The notes beneath the pieces were generated by a model that did not search any database, was not told the origin of the DNA, and saw nothing but the letters and a program-made list of their open reading frames with translations. 19,793 nt of DNA from JAIXWP01 sp046309775. GTDB lineage: Bacteria; Bacteroidota; Bacteroidia; Flavobacteriales_D; Sanyastnellaceae. This document shows, in pieces, positions 6,475 to 13,947 of this stretch. The position numbers and the translations under genes are program-made. Every line of letters starts with the position of its first letter. The first letter of the stretch is position 1. The DNA lies in assembly GCA_046309775.1 (NCBI GenBank), contig JBKCOM010000212.1, positions 1 through 19,793 on the forward strand. The letters run 5' to 3'.

Positions 6475-7959
6475 ATGAATCAACCCAACATAAACACCTT
6501 AGGTGAACTTAAAAAATCAGGATATAAATCGAAATCCATCAAAGAAGAACTGCGCTTCAATCTGATTGAAAAAATGACTAAGGAAGAAGACATTTTTCCT
6601 GGTATTTTAGGATATGAAGAAACTGTTATTCCAGATATCCAACGCGCCATTTTGAGCGGTCATAGTATGAACTTACTAGGTTTGAGAGGACAAGCTAAAA
6701 CCCGCATGGCACGTGGCCTCACGAGGCTGCTAGATGAGTGGATGCCGATCGTCAAAGGGTCTGAACTCAATGATGATCCGCTACAACCGGTAAGCAGATT
6801 TGCTAAAGATCTAGTACAAGAACATGGTGATCTCACGCCTATTGCATGGGTACATCGCGATGAGCGCTATATCGAAAAATTGGCAACACCAGATGTAACT
6901 GTTGCGGACTTAATAGGCGACGTGGATCCAATCAAAGCCGCAAATCTCAAATTGAGTTATAGCGATGAGCGAGTGATTCATTTCGGCCTTGTGCCTCGAA
7001 GCAATCGTTGCATTTTCGTAATCAATGAGCTTCCCGACTTACAACCTCGCATCCAGGTCGCGCTTTTCAATATTCTTCAGGAAGGCGATATTCAAATTCG
7101 CGGTTTCCAACTGCGACTCAACTTGGATATTCAATTTGTGTTCACAGCAAATCCAGAAGACTATACCAACCGCGGAAGTATCATTACACCGCTCAAAGAC
7201 CGCATTCAATCTCAAATTTTAACACACTATCCTAAAACCATTGAACTATCACAAAGCATCACTTTGCAAGAAGCTAAAGTGAGCGACGATCAGCGCAAGC
7301 GAGTTGCTGTACCCGCGTTGATCAGTGAACTCATTGAGTTGGTAGCATTCGAAGCTCGTGAAAGTGAATATGTAGACCAAAAGAGCGGCGTGTCTGCCCG
7401 TTTGACAATTTCAGCTTATGAAAATCTCGTGGCTGCGGCAGAACGAAGAGCTATCATAAATAAAGAAAAACAAACATGGGCAACCATTGGAGACCTGATG
7501 GCCATTGTACCCGCCGTTACAGGAAAGGTAGAGCTCGTCTATGAAGGCGAGCAAGAAGGTCCGCAGTTTGTCGCCTTGCGCCTTTTAGGTCAAGCCATTC
7601 GTAAAAAATTCCCACAGATCTTCCCCAATCCAGATACTTACAAACGCAAAAAAGCGGAAAGTCCCTACGATCCGATTATTCAATGGTTTGGGGGAAATCA
7701 AGTAGAACTCCATCGCGACAGCACTAGTAAAGACAGGGCAACGGAGCTTTATGCAGTTCCTACACTTCATGATTTAGTTGTGAAATATTGCCCCGGCTCT
7801 TCCGAAAATGAAAGGCTACTGATGATGGAATTCGTGCTCCACGGTCTCGCTGAATACAGCCTAATCGGGAAAGCTGTAATGGATTCATCCATAGAGTTCA
7901 GCGATGTTATGAATCAATTGTTTTCTGCCGACAGCGACGAGGACACACGCTACTCTTGA
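6475..7959 (+). CDS. MoxR/ChlI-type AAA+ ATPase (magnesium-chelatase-like)
   Basis: From the ATG at 6475 the protein has 494 residues. Walker A is GLRGQAKT (69-76). The Walker B strand is IFVINE (180-185), with Asn184 where most AAA+ proteins have Asp. Sensor 1 lies in TANPEDYTNRG (Asn226), with a conserved Arg243 in TPLKDR, and the helix-2 insert RPRIQVALFNILQEGD-like segment is typical of the MoxR/ChlI clade. The C-terminal 230 residues form a lid and helical domain. It is expected to act as a ring-shaped ATPase that remodels or inserts metal into a client presented by the VWA protein encoded 4 bases upstream. Annotation as magnesium chelatase would be misleading, since no chlorophyll genes are here. 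Two upstream in-frame ATGs (6427, 6445) overlap the VWA gene; 6475 gives the tight non-overlapping junction and is preferred. Confidence 0.85.
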   Translation: MNQPNINTLGELKKSGYKSKSIKEELRFNLIEKMTKEEDIFPGILGYEETVIPDIQRAILSGHSMNLLGLRGQAKTRMARGLTRLLDEWMPIVKGSELNDDPLQPVSRFAKDLVQEHGDLTPIAWVHRDERYIEKLATPDVTVADLIGDVDPIKAANLKLSYSDERVIHFGLVPRSNRCIFVINELPDLQPRIQVALFNILQEGDIQIRGFQLRLNLDIQFVFTANPEDYTNRGSIITPLKDRIQSQILTHYPKTIELSQSITLQEAKVSDDQRKRVAVPALISELIELVAFEARESEYVDQKSGVSARLTISAYENLVAAAERRAIINKEKQTWATIGDLMAIVPAVTGKVELVYEGEQEGPQFVALRLLGQAIRKKFPQIFPNPDTYKRKKAESPYDPIIQWFGGNQVELHRDSTSKDRATELYAVPTLHDLVVKYCPGSSENERLLMMEFVLHGLAEYSLIGKAVMDSSIEFSDVMNQLFSADSDEDTRYS

Positions 7960-8003
7960 TGTTGGATTCCTGACCCGGTAGGGTGAAAATGGAAATTGTG
8001 GTA

Positions 8004-8031
8004 TTGTTTGCCCTGAAAGGTGTTATTTTCG
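8004..8031 (+). promoter_or_regulatory. Promoter of the metalloprotease gene
   Basis: TTG at 8004-8006, a 17-base spacer, then TATTTTCG at 8024-8031, 24 bases before the ATG at 8056. The geometry equals that of the promoter at 299-326. It rules against the in-frame GTG at 8020 as a start. A small hairpin ACCC-GGTA-GGGT (7973-7984) precedes it after the ATPase stop; without a T-tract it is only a weak terminator candidate. Confidence 0.55.
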
Positions 8032-8055
8032 CCTTCCTCATATCAAAAACCTGTT

Positions 8056-10155
8056 ATGAAAAAACTCTTCATAGTGGCTTTGTCACTAGTTTCAAACCTA
8101 ATTGCTCTCTCCCAAGAGGCGAACGGTCCGCGTTATTGTGGTCAAGTTGGAAGAACTATGCATTTCCACCAACACCACCCAGAATGTGGACATGATGTGC
8201 GTATTGCAGAGGCAGAACTAGAAGAATACACTCGCAACTATTCCGAAGACGAGCGTGGCGGGGGACAGATCATCTATCAAATCCCTGTTGTATTTCATAT
8301 TATTCATAACAATGGTCCAGAAAACATCAGTGACGCTCAGGTTTATGACGCGATGTTTATTCTCAACAGAGACTTTAGGAAACAAAATGCCGACACAATC
8401 GCTATTGTTCCCGAGTTCCAAGATATCGCTGCGGATATTGGTATCGAGTTCGTCTTGGCCTCTAAAGACCCAGACGGTAACTGTCATCCTGGAATTGTGC
8501 GCGTTGAAAGTGAGTTGACAACGGATGGGGGTTCTGACATGAAAGCGCTTAGCATGTGGCCGCGCAACAGATACATGAACGTGTGGGTATGCGCTGATGC
8601 AGGCGACGGAACTGCAGGATACACCTTCCTACCTTCCACAGTTAGCGGCAATTGGGGAGCTCAAAATGACGGCATCGTATTGCGTCATGACTACACTGGG
8701 TCTATTGGCACCGGCAGTCTTTTCCGCAGCCGCACACTTACACATGAAGTTGGCCACTGGCTCAACCTTAGTCACCCTTGGGGACCCACCAATAACCCCG
8801 GCGAACAAGCAAACTGTGACTTCGACGATGGAGTAGATGATACACCAAATACAATAGGATGGACATCTTGCGACCTCGATGGTGCCTCTTGCGGAAGCGC
8901 AATCGATAACGTGCAAAACTACATGGAGTATAGCTACTGCTCTCGCATGTTTACCGAAGGTCAACGCACCAGAATGCGCTCTGCACTTACAAGCCCAATC
9001 GCTCAAAGAAATAATCTCTACACTACCAATAATTTGATTCTTACCGGTGTCATTGACCCCGAATTGTGCTTCTGTGATTTCAGATTATTTGCCAACACCG
9101 CTTGTGTGGGGCAGCCCATTACATTCAATGATCTCTCATATCACGGCATCGAGCAGTGGTCTTGGGACTTTGGCGACGGCAATACCCTAGTAGGCTCAGA
9201 CCCTAACGTTCACAAAAATCCAGTCTACACCTACGAGCAACCAGGAACTTACACTGTTACTCTTACCGTTACCAACGGTTCGAACTCATTAACGGTGACA
9301 AAAGAAGACATCATCACCATTTTCGACTACGCTCAAGAAGAAGCTCCTTTTACAGAAGGATTTGAAGCGACCTGGCCGAATGACGCTTGGGCCATCTACA
9401 ATCACGATGGAGATTTGACATACGAAATCACCCCATCTACTGCATACTCTGGCACCAAATCACTCAAGCTTCGCAACTTTAGCAACAATGAGCCCGGTAG
9501 GGTGGATGAGCTTCTGTCTGCAACTTATGACATGAGCGGAATGGATACTGTTTGGTTGTCGTATCGCTGGGCTTATGCAAATAAAACCAACGGCACCAAT
9601 GAAGATCGCTTGCGTATACAAGTGAGCGGCCACTGCGGAGCCAACTGGTCTACACGTCGCACTCGCATGGGAACCAATACACTTCCAACAGCAAATCCTA
9701 TCAATTCTCAATTCACCCCCACTTCCACAAGCCAATGGGGAGGCGAGACCATTATCATGGCCGACGAGGATTGGATGACAGACGGCTTCCGAGTGCGCTT
9801 TGAATTCACCGGGCAAGGAGGAAACAACTTCTATCTCGATGATATCAACATCACTGCTAGCGATACTATAACTGCTATTCCAACAAATATTCGTGAAGTC
9901 AGACCGACTTTCGTATACAGCGTATTCCCCAATCCAACAAAAGATCAGACCAACATTCGCTACTACGCATTACAAACCGAATTCGTGTCGGCCAAAATGT
10001 ACAATAGCCTCGGGCAAATGGTGGCAATTATCGCCGAAGAGAATGTTCCTGCGGGCGAAACCATGTGGGTTGTAAACAAGCAACCAGCAGGAATGTACAC
10101 CATTGTTTTGGAGAAAGCTGGATATCGCCAAGTAGAAAAAGTATTGTTCGAATAA
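8056..10155 (+). CDS. Secreted M43-type (pappalysin-like) zinc metalloprotease with PKD and T9SS domains
   Basis: From the ATG at 8056 the protein has 699 residues. Residues 1-19 are a signal peptide (MKKLFIVALS..., ending Ala-Leu-Ser). The propeptide region holds RYCGQ (Cys28), resembling the cysteine switch of M43 proteases, and a His-rich HFHQHHPECGH (36-46). The catalytic domain (about 70-320) has the zinc site HEVGHWLNLSH (His230, Glu231, His234, His240) and the Met-turn in NYMEYS (Met290), with paired cysteines around it, as in family M43. A PKD domain spans about 343-423 (WSWDFGDG, YEQPGTYTVTLTV). Residues about 430-600 look like a beta-sandwich binding module, and 622-699 (SVFPNPTKDQ...) form a T9SS type A sorting domain. 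It should be exported by Sec, then T9SS, and degrade extracellular protein. The gene is monocistronic. Confidence 0.9.
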   Translation: MKKLFIVALSLVSNLIALSQEANGPRYCGQVGRTMHFHQHHPECGHDVRIAEAELEEYTRNYSEDERGGGQIIYQIPVVFHIIHNNGPENISDAQVYDAMFILNRDFRKQNADTIAIVPEFQDIAADIGIEFVLASKDPDGNCHPGIVRVESELTTDGGSDMKALSMWPRNRYMNVWVCADAGDGTAGYTFLPSTVSGNWGAQNDGIVLRHDYTGSIGTGSLFRSRTLTHEVGHWLNLSHPWGPTNNPGEQANCDFDDGVDDTPNTIGWTSCDLDGASCGSAIDNVQNYMEYSYCSRMFTEGQRTRMRSALTSPIAQRNNLYTTNNLILTGVIDPELCFCDFRLFANTACVGQPITFNDLSYHGIEQWSWDFGDGNTLVGSDPNVHKNPVYTYEQPGTYTVTLTVTNGSNSLTVTKEDIITIFDYAQEEAPFTEGFEATWPNDAWAIYNHDGDLTYEITPSTAYSGTKSLKLRNFSNNEPGRVDELLSATYDMSGMDTVWLSYRWAYANKTNGTNEDRLRIQVSGHCGANWSTRRTRMGTNTLPTANPINSQFTPTSTSQWGGETIIMADEDWMTDGFRVRFEFTGQGGNNFYLDDINITASDTITAIPTNIREVRPTFVYSVFPNPTKDQTNIRYYALQTEFVSAKMYNSLGQMVAIIAEENVPAGETMWVVNKQPAGMYTIVLEKAGYRQVEKVLFE

Positions 10156-10172
10156 TCTACTGCAGCATCGCT

Positions 10173-10180
10173 TATATTTG
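10173..10180 (+). promoter_or_regulatory. -7 promoter box of the leucyl aminopeptidase gene
   Basis: TATATTTG is a perfect match to TAnnTTTG. Only CCGT separates it from the ATG at 10185, so transcription should begin at or next to the start codon and the mRNA would be leaderless. It fixes the start at 10185 rather than the longer frame that opens inside the protease gene at 10065. Confidence 0.6.
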
Positions 10181-10184
10181 CCGT

Positions 10185-11621
10185 ATGAAGATTCAATCGG
10201 CAAAAAATAATAGCTCCGCTGCGGTAACAGCTATCATTCTCAACAAAGAACAAGCCTCGGACCCGAAAGGCCTTTCAAAAGAAGAAGCAAAATATCTATC
10301 TGCTCAAGTAGGAGCGGGTAAAGATGTCGTTTCTTTTCAAGAACTCGGAAATCATAGAAAGTTCTATGTAATCGACTCACGAGATCAAGAAGCCGATATC
10401 CTTGAGCTTTGGAGAAGTCACGGAAAAGATCTTCAGTCGCTTGCTGTCAGCATTGGCTCTGATAAATTACACATCATCAATGAATCCGGCAATAGCGCTG
10501 CTACTCTCGCATTCACCGAAGGTGCAGCATTAGCCAATTACCAGTTTCTCAAATACTTTAAAGATAAAAAAGAGAAAAAAAATGCTCTTGATAAAATATT
10601 TGTTCAAGATGCTAAACTTGACGACAACGCCCTCATTGAACTCAACAACCTCGTGCAGGGAACTTTGCTTGCAAGAGATTTGGTGAATGAACCAGTTTCG
10701 TACCTGACCGCAGAGCAATTCTCCAAAGAGATGCAGAAGGCAGGCAAACAGTATGGTTTTTCTGTAAAGGTTTTACACAAGAAAGAAATCGAAGCCCTTG
10801 GTATGGGAGGTTTGCTCGGGGTGAATAAAGGCAGCATCGACCCACCCACTTTCAACATAATGGAATACAAGCCGAAGAATGCTAAAAACAAGCGACCCAT
10901 CGTGCTCGTAGGTAAAGGCGTGGTGTTCGATACTGGAGGATTAAGTTTAAAGCCGACACCAGGCTCCATGGATGAAATGAAGTGTGATATGGCAGGCGGT
11001 GCCGCAGTAGTTGGAGCAATCTCAGCTATCGCCGCAAACAAACTTCCTGTTCACGTTGTAGGGTTGGTGCCTGCTACCGACAATCGTCCGGGTATGAATG
11101 CGATTTGTCCCCAAGACATTCTCACCATGTTTGATGGAACTACCGTAGAGGTTTTGAATACGGATGCAGAAGGCCGATTGATCCTAGCTGATGCGCTGGG
11201 ATATGCTAAAAAATACGATCCATTGTTGGTGATTGACCTAGCAACGCTTACTGGCGCTGCGATGAGAGCAGTAGGAAGTTATGCCAGCGCCATCATGGGC
11301 ACTGCCGACCAAGAGGTGATGAACAAGCTCGCCCAAAGTGGATTCAAAACTTGGGAACGCACCGTTCAATTCCCACTTTGGAAAGAATATGGAAATGAAA
11401 TGAAGAGCGATATTGCCGATCTAAAAAATCTCGGCGGTGCAAACGCGGGACATATCAGCGCAGGCAAGTTCTTGGAGCACTTCACAGCCTACCCATGGAT
11501 TCACATTGACATCGCTGGCCCTGCCTACTCCAATGCAGGCCAAAGCTACCGCACCAAAGGCGGAAGTGGCGTAGGAGTAAGATTACTTTACGATTTTATA
11601 AAAGAAAATTATACTCGCTAA
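10185..11621 (+). CDS. pepA: Leucyl aminopeptidase, M17 family
   Basis: From the ATG at 10185 the protein has 478 residues, normal for cytosolic M17 aminopeptidases, which remove N-terminal residues from peptides as hexamers with two metal ions per subunit. The metal and catalytic residues are in place: VGKGVVFDTGG (Lys244, Asp249), Lys256 in LSLKP, Asp268 in MKCDMAGG, and the signature NTDAEGRL (325-332) with Asp327, Glu329 and Arg331. Their spacing follows E. coli PepA with one extra residue before Asp268. The N-terminal 160 residues are the variable regulatory domain. There is no signal peptide. pdxA starts 22 bases after the stop, so the two are probably co-transcribed. The symbol pepA is used by family; DNA-binding roles of E. 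coli PepA should not be assumed. Confidence 0.93.
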   Translation: MKIQSAKNNSSAAVTAIILNKEQASDPKGLSKEEAKYLSAQVGAGKDVVSFQELGNHRKFYVIDSRDQEADILELWRSHGKDLQSLAVSIGSDKLHIINESGNSAATLAFTEGAALANYQFLKYFKDKKEKKNALDKIFVQDAKLDDNALIELNNLVQGTLLARDLVNEPVSYLTAEQFSKEMQKAGKQYGFSVKVLHKKEIEALGMGGLLGVNKGSIDPPTFNIMEYKPKNAKNKRPIVLVGKGVVFDTGGLSLKPTPGSMDEMKCDMAGGAAVVGAISAIAANKLPVHVVGLVPATDNRPGMNAICPQDILTMFDGTTVEVLNTDAEGRLILADALGYAKKYDPLLVIDLATLTGAAMRAVGSYASAIMGTADQEVMNKLAQSGFKTWERTVQFPLWKEYGNEMKSDIADLKNLGGANAGHISAGKFLEHFTAYPWIHIDIAGPAYSNAGQSYRTKGGSGVGVRLLYDFIKENYTR

Positions 11622-11643
11622 GAGTATTAAACAAAATTGAACT

Positions 11644-12723
11644 ATGTCCGAAAGGAAAGATGATAGATTGCGAGTTGCCATCACATGTGGCGACCCGAAT
11701 GGAGTGGGAATTGAAACAATCATCAAGGTGTTTTCAGATCCACGCATGGCTGAAGGTATTATTCCCATCATCTATGCCCATCCAGAAGCGATAAAACTCC
11801 ACAAAAGATTGAGTAATGTTGAAGAGTTTCAATACACCAGCATTCAAAGCCCCAGTGAAGCCCTTCCCAAGAAGGTCAACCTAATCAACATTTGGAAAGA
11901 TTTTAAGGGAACTTTTGAAATAGGAAAACCGACGAAAGAAGCGGGAGAAATGGCCTTCAAGAGCCTCGAGCTCGCCACGGCTGATCTTGCATCCAATAAA
12001 GTCGATGTCCTAGTTACTGCGCCTATCAATAAAGATACAATTCAAAGCAAAGACTTTAATTTCCCCGGACATACCGAATACCTAGCAAAAATCGCAGGCA
12101 CCGATAAAGTGTTGATGTTCTTGGTAAGTGATGTATTAAAAGTTGGAATTGTTACAGGACATCTTCCATTGAAGGATGTCGCTCAGAATATTACAAAAGA
12201 AAAAATTCTCGAGAAATTAGCCCTTATGCAGGAGAGCCTCATTCGCGACTTCGGGGTTCCAAAACCTCGTATTGCCGTATTGGGTCTCAATCCACACGCT
12301 GGAGATAATGGCTTATTGGGAAATGAAGAAAAGGAAATCATTCTGCCTGCCATACGAGAAGCTTTTGACAAAGGAAGCTATGTCTTCGGTCCCTATGGCG
12401 CCGACGGATTCTTTGGAAGCGGCGTTTATAAGCAATTTGACGCTGTTTTGGCAATGTACCACGATCAAGGCCTTGCGCCATTTAAAGCTCTTGCCTTTGA
12501 TAGTGGCGTCAACTTTACCGCTGGATTACCTATCGTGCGTACCTCTCCGGATCACGGCACCGCCTACGACCTCGCAGGCAAAGGAAAAGCCGACGAAGCG
12601 TCATTACGCAATGCTATTTTCGTAGCATGCGATGTTTACAAGAAAAGAAAAGAATTCCGTGAATATGGTCTAAATCCTCTGCAACCGCAAGATGTAAGAG
12701 ATAAGGACGATTACAGAGAATAA
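11644..12723 (+). CDS. pdxA: 4-hydroxythreonine-4-phosphate dehydrogenase
   Basis: A 359-residue PdxA, which oxidises 4-phospho-hydroxy-L-threonine with NAD+ in the DXP-dependent route to pyridoxal phosphate. AITCGDPNGVGIE (12-24) is the family opening. The three metal-binding histidines are His173 (TGHLPL), His218 (NPHAG) and His273 (MYHDQG); their spacings of 45 and 55 residues equal those of E. coli His166, His211 and His266. The C-terminal RTSPDHGTAYDLAGKG is also conserved. The length is slightly above the usual 330, owing to a few N-terminal residues and a charged C-terminal tail. DXP, the product of the dxs gene further along the window, is the co-substrate of the next steps of this pathway. 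It is probably co-transcribed with the aminopeptidase upstream. Confidence 0.95.
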   Translation: MSERKDDRLRVAITCGDPNGVGIETIIKVFSDPRMAEGIIPIIYAHPEAIKLHKRLSNVEEFQYTSIQSPSEALPKKVNLINIWKDFKGTFEIGKPTKEAGEMAFKSLELATADLASNKVDVLVTAPINKDTIQSKDFNFPGHTEYLAKIAGTDKVLMFLVSDVLKVGIVTGHLPLKDVAQNITKEKILEKLALMQESLIRDFGVPKPRIAVLGLNPHAGDNGLLGNEEKEIILPAIREAFDKGSYVFGPYGADGFFGSGVYKQFDAVLAMYHDQGLAPFKALAFDSGVNFTAGLPIVRTSPDHGTAYDLAGKGKADEASLRNAIFVACDVYKKRKEFREYGLNPLQPQDVRDKDDYRE

Positions 12724-12782
12724 CCGAATAAACATTCGGTAAAAACCGAACGAACACTCGATTAAAACCGAATGAACATTCG
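12724..12782 (+). repeat. 22-bp tandem repeat with hairpin potential, overlapping the rlmH start codon
   Basis: Three copies start exactly 22 bases apart at 12724, 12746 and 12768. Their cores are CCGAATAAACATTCGG, CCGAACGAACACTCGA and CCGAATGAACATTCGC. Copy 1 starts on the base after the pdxA stop and forms a perfect 6-bp stem with a 4-base loop (CCGAAT-AAAC-ATTCGG). Copy 3 keeps a 5-bp stem (CGAAT/ATTCG) and contains the rlmH ATG at 12772-12774. Copy 2 has lost most pairing. The equivalent triplet is ATA in copy 1 and ACG in copy 2, so only copy 3 can start translation. Confidence 0.85.
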
Positions 12783-13236
12783 CCTCATACTTGTAGGAAA
12801 AACATCCACCCCTTTTGTAAAAGATGGATTTGACGTTTATATCAAAAGGCTCAAGCACTATTGCAAATTCGAGGTGATTGAGCTCCCCGACGGAAAGCTT
12901 AAGGATCCTGAAAAACAAAAAGAAGCGGAGGCTCAAGCCATATTGAAAGCTATCAAATCCGATGACTTTCTAGTGCTATTGGATGAAAAAGGCGTAAACC
13001 CAACATCCAGAGAGTTCGCCCAGTTTTTGCAAAAGAAAATGAATGCCGGCACCAAACAACTCGTGCTTCTCGTTGGAGGTGCATTTGGATTCACAAAAGA
13101 GGTATACGAGCGTGCAGACTACCAACTCTCGTTTTCGAAAATGACATTTTCACACGAAATGATCCGAGTCTTTATTGCGGAACAGATTTACCGCGCTTTC
13201 ACGATTCTCAAAGGCGAGAGTTACCACAACGACTAA
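12772..13236 (+). CDS. rlmH: 23S rRNA (pseudouridine-1915-N3)-methyltransferase RlmH
   Basis: A 154-residue SPOUT-class methyltransferase of standard length that methylates pseudouridine 1915 in helix 69 of 23S rRNA on assembled 70S ribosomes. The S-adenosylmethionine-binding trefoil knot is visible: LLDEKG (residues 64-69), LLVGGAFGF about residues 99-107, and the C-terminal SFSKMTFSHEMIRVFIAEQ segment followed by YRAF and YHND. The opening MNIRLILVGKT is typical. It lies 48 bases after pdxA with no recognisable promoter between, so it may be read from the aminopeptidase promoter. The start codon is inside the third copy of a 22-bp repeat. Its stop overlaps by a few bases the stop of the convergent membrane-protein gene. 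Confidence 0.95.
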   Translation: MNIRLILVGKTSTPFVKDGFDVYIKRLKHYCKFEVIELPDGKLKDPEKQKEAEAQAILKAIKSDDFLVLLDEKGVNPTSREFAQFLQKKMNAGTKQLVLLVGGAFGFTKEVYERADYQLSFSKMTFSHEMIRVFIAEQIYRAFTILKGESYHND

Positions 13237-13844
13237 GCAGTGCCTTTTTTCAAATATTTTTTCTGATAAACACTCATTACTGGTACAAAAACAAAAGTCG
13301 GAGAGAGCCATAAAACCCAAGCTGGTTCAAAGTCGTTGATATTCACTACTAAAAACGCTGTGAATGTGGCAATATAACTTCCCATCATCATTCCGATGTG
13401 TTTCTTCAACCATGCATTAGGCGCCAATTCCACGCCTTTATATATTCTGAAATAAAGCGCCGCGTCCTGCAAAGCCAGCAAACCACACATTGCCCCAAAT
13501 ACAATGAGGATAATATTCATCGTGCTAACCATATACACTCCATTGGCAAAAGCTATAATGGAAAGCACATAATCAAACCACATTGGCCGCAAACTCTTAT
13601 TCTCGACAGCCCGCCTTCCACTTAGCGTTTGGTATAGCGCAAAAACTCCTATACAAAACAAAAATTCGCTCTCACGATTGAATGACAGCCATAGTGCTGA
13701 AAGACCCGTTAAAAGCATAGCATAGTAAAATACGAGACCAATTCTGCGGTGAACAAGTGTTCCTTTCTTCAGGAGATGGACCAAGGTTCCAGCAAACAAG
13801 GCACTAAAGCCTGCGGAGATGTGAAGGACTAAAGCAATATCCAT
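13233..13844 (-). CDS. DUF2306-like polytopic membrane protein
   Basis: From the ATG at 13844 the protein has 203 residues with about six or seven hydrophobic helices (roughly 4-22, 36-54, 60-74, 92-107, 109-127, 152-168 and 176-192). The opening LVLHISAGFSALFAGTLVHLL, then GTLVHRRIGLVFYYAML, with conserved His8, His32 and His149, resembles the DUF2306 family of bacterial membrane proteins, whose function is unknown; the spaced membrane histidines hint at heme or metal binding, which is only an inference. A longer in-frame start at 13931 is rejected because the extra 29 residues are translated from the preceding terminator and promoter. The gene is convergent with rlmH and their stop codons overlap by three bases within a 4-base junction. 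Confidence 0.65.
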   Translation of the reverse strand: MDIALVLHISAGFSALFAGTLVHLLKKGTLVHRRIGLVFYYAMLLTGLSALWLSFNRESEFLFCIGVFALYQTLSGRRAVENKSLRPMWFDYVLSIIAFANGVYMVSTMNIILIVFGAMCGLLALQDAALYFRIYKGVELAPNAWLKKHIGMMMGSYIATFTAFLVVNINDFEPAWVLWLSPTFVFVPVMSVYQKKYLKKGTA

Positions 13845-13860
13845 AGAGATTTTTTTTTGG

Positions 13861-13868
13861 CGAAAATC
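13861..13868 (-). promoter_or_regulatory. -7-like box upstream of the DUF2306-like gene
   Basis: Read leftward, GATTTTCG ends 16 bases before the ATG at 13844. It differs from the local consensus TAnnTT(T/C)G at the first base, and no TTG is seen at the expected distance. It is weak, but it lies directly after a terminator hairpin and supports an independent transcript. Confidence 0.35.
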
Positions 13869-13903
13869 CACTAGAATATAGGACTTTGACGAGAATAGTG
13901 ACG

Positions 13904-13933
13904 AAAAACAAGCCTTTGTGACCACTGACAAAG
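13904..13933 (-). terminator. Terminator of the dxs-DUF2480-LytTR operon
   Basis: Read leftward, CTTTGT (13933-13928), an 8-base loop and ACAAAG (13919-13914) form a hairpin. It is followed by GC and the T-rich TTGTTTTT (13911-13904). It starts 14 bases after the LytTR stop. The stem is short and AT-rich, so efficiency is uncertain. Confidence 0.5.
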
Positions 13934-13947
13934 CGCTGTGACGAACA

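Noticed and set aside
6475..7959. Magnesium chelatase subunit for chlorophyll synthesis
   Set aside because: The similarity is to the wider MoxR/ChlI AAA+ clade; no porphyrin or chlorophyll genes are present and the partner is a small VWA protein rather than ChlD.
7973..7984. Hairpin ACCC-GGTA-GGGT after the AAA+ ATPase gene as a terminator
   Set aside because: The stem is only four bases and is not followed by a T-tract; it could be a fragment of the REP-like family but is too short to claim.
8020..8055. Upstream GTG start for the metalloprotease
   Set aside because: The 12 extra residues would precede a standard signal peptide that begins at 8056 and would overlap the promoter box.
10604..11041. 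145-codon frame antisense to the aminopeptidase gene
   Set aside because: It is fully covered by conserved M17 sequence on the other strand and has no supporting signals.
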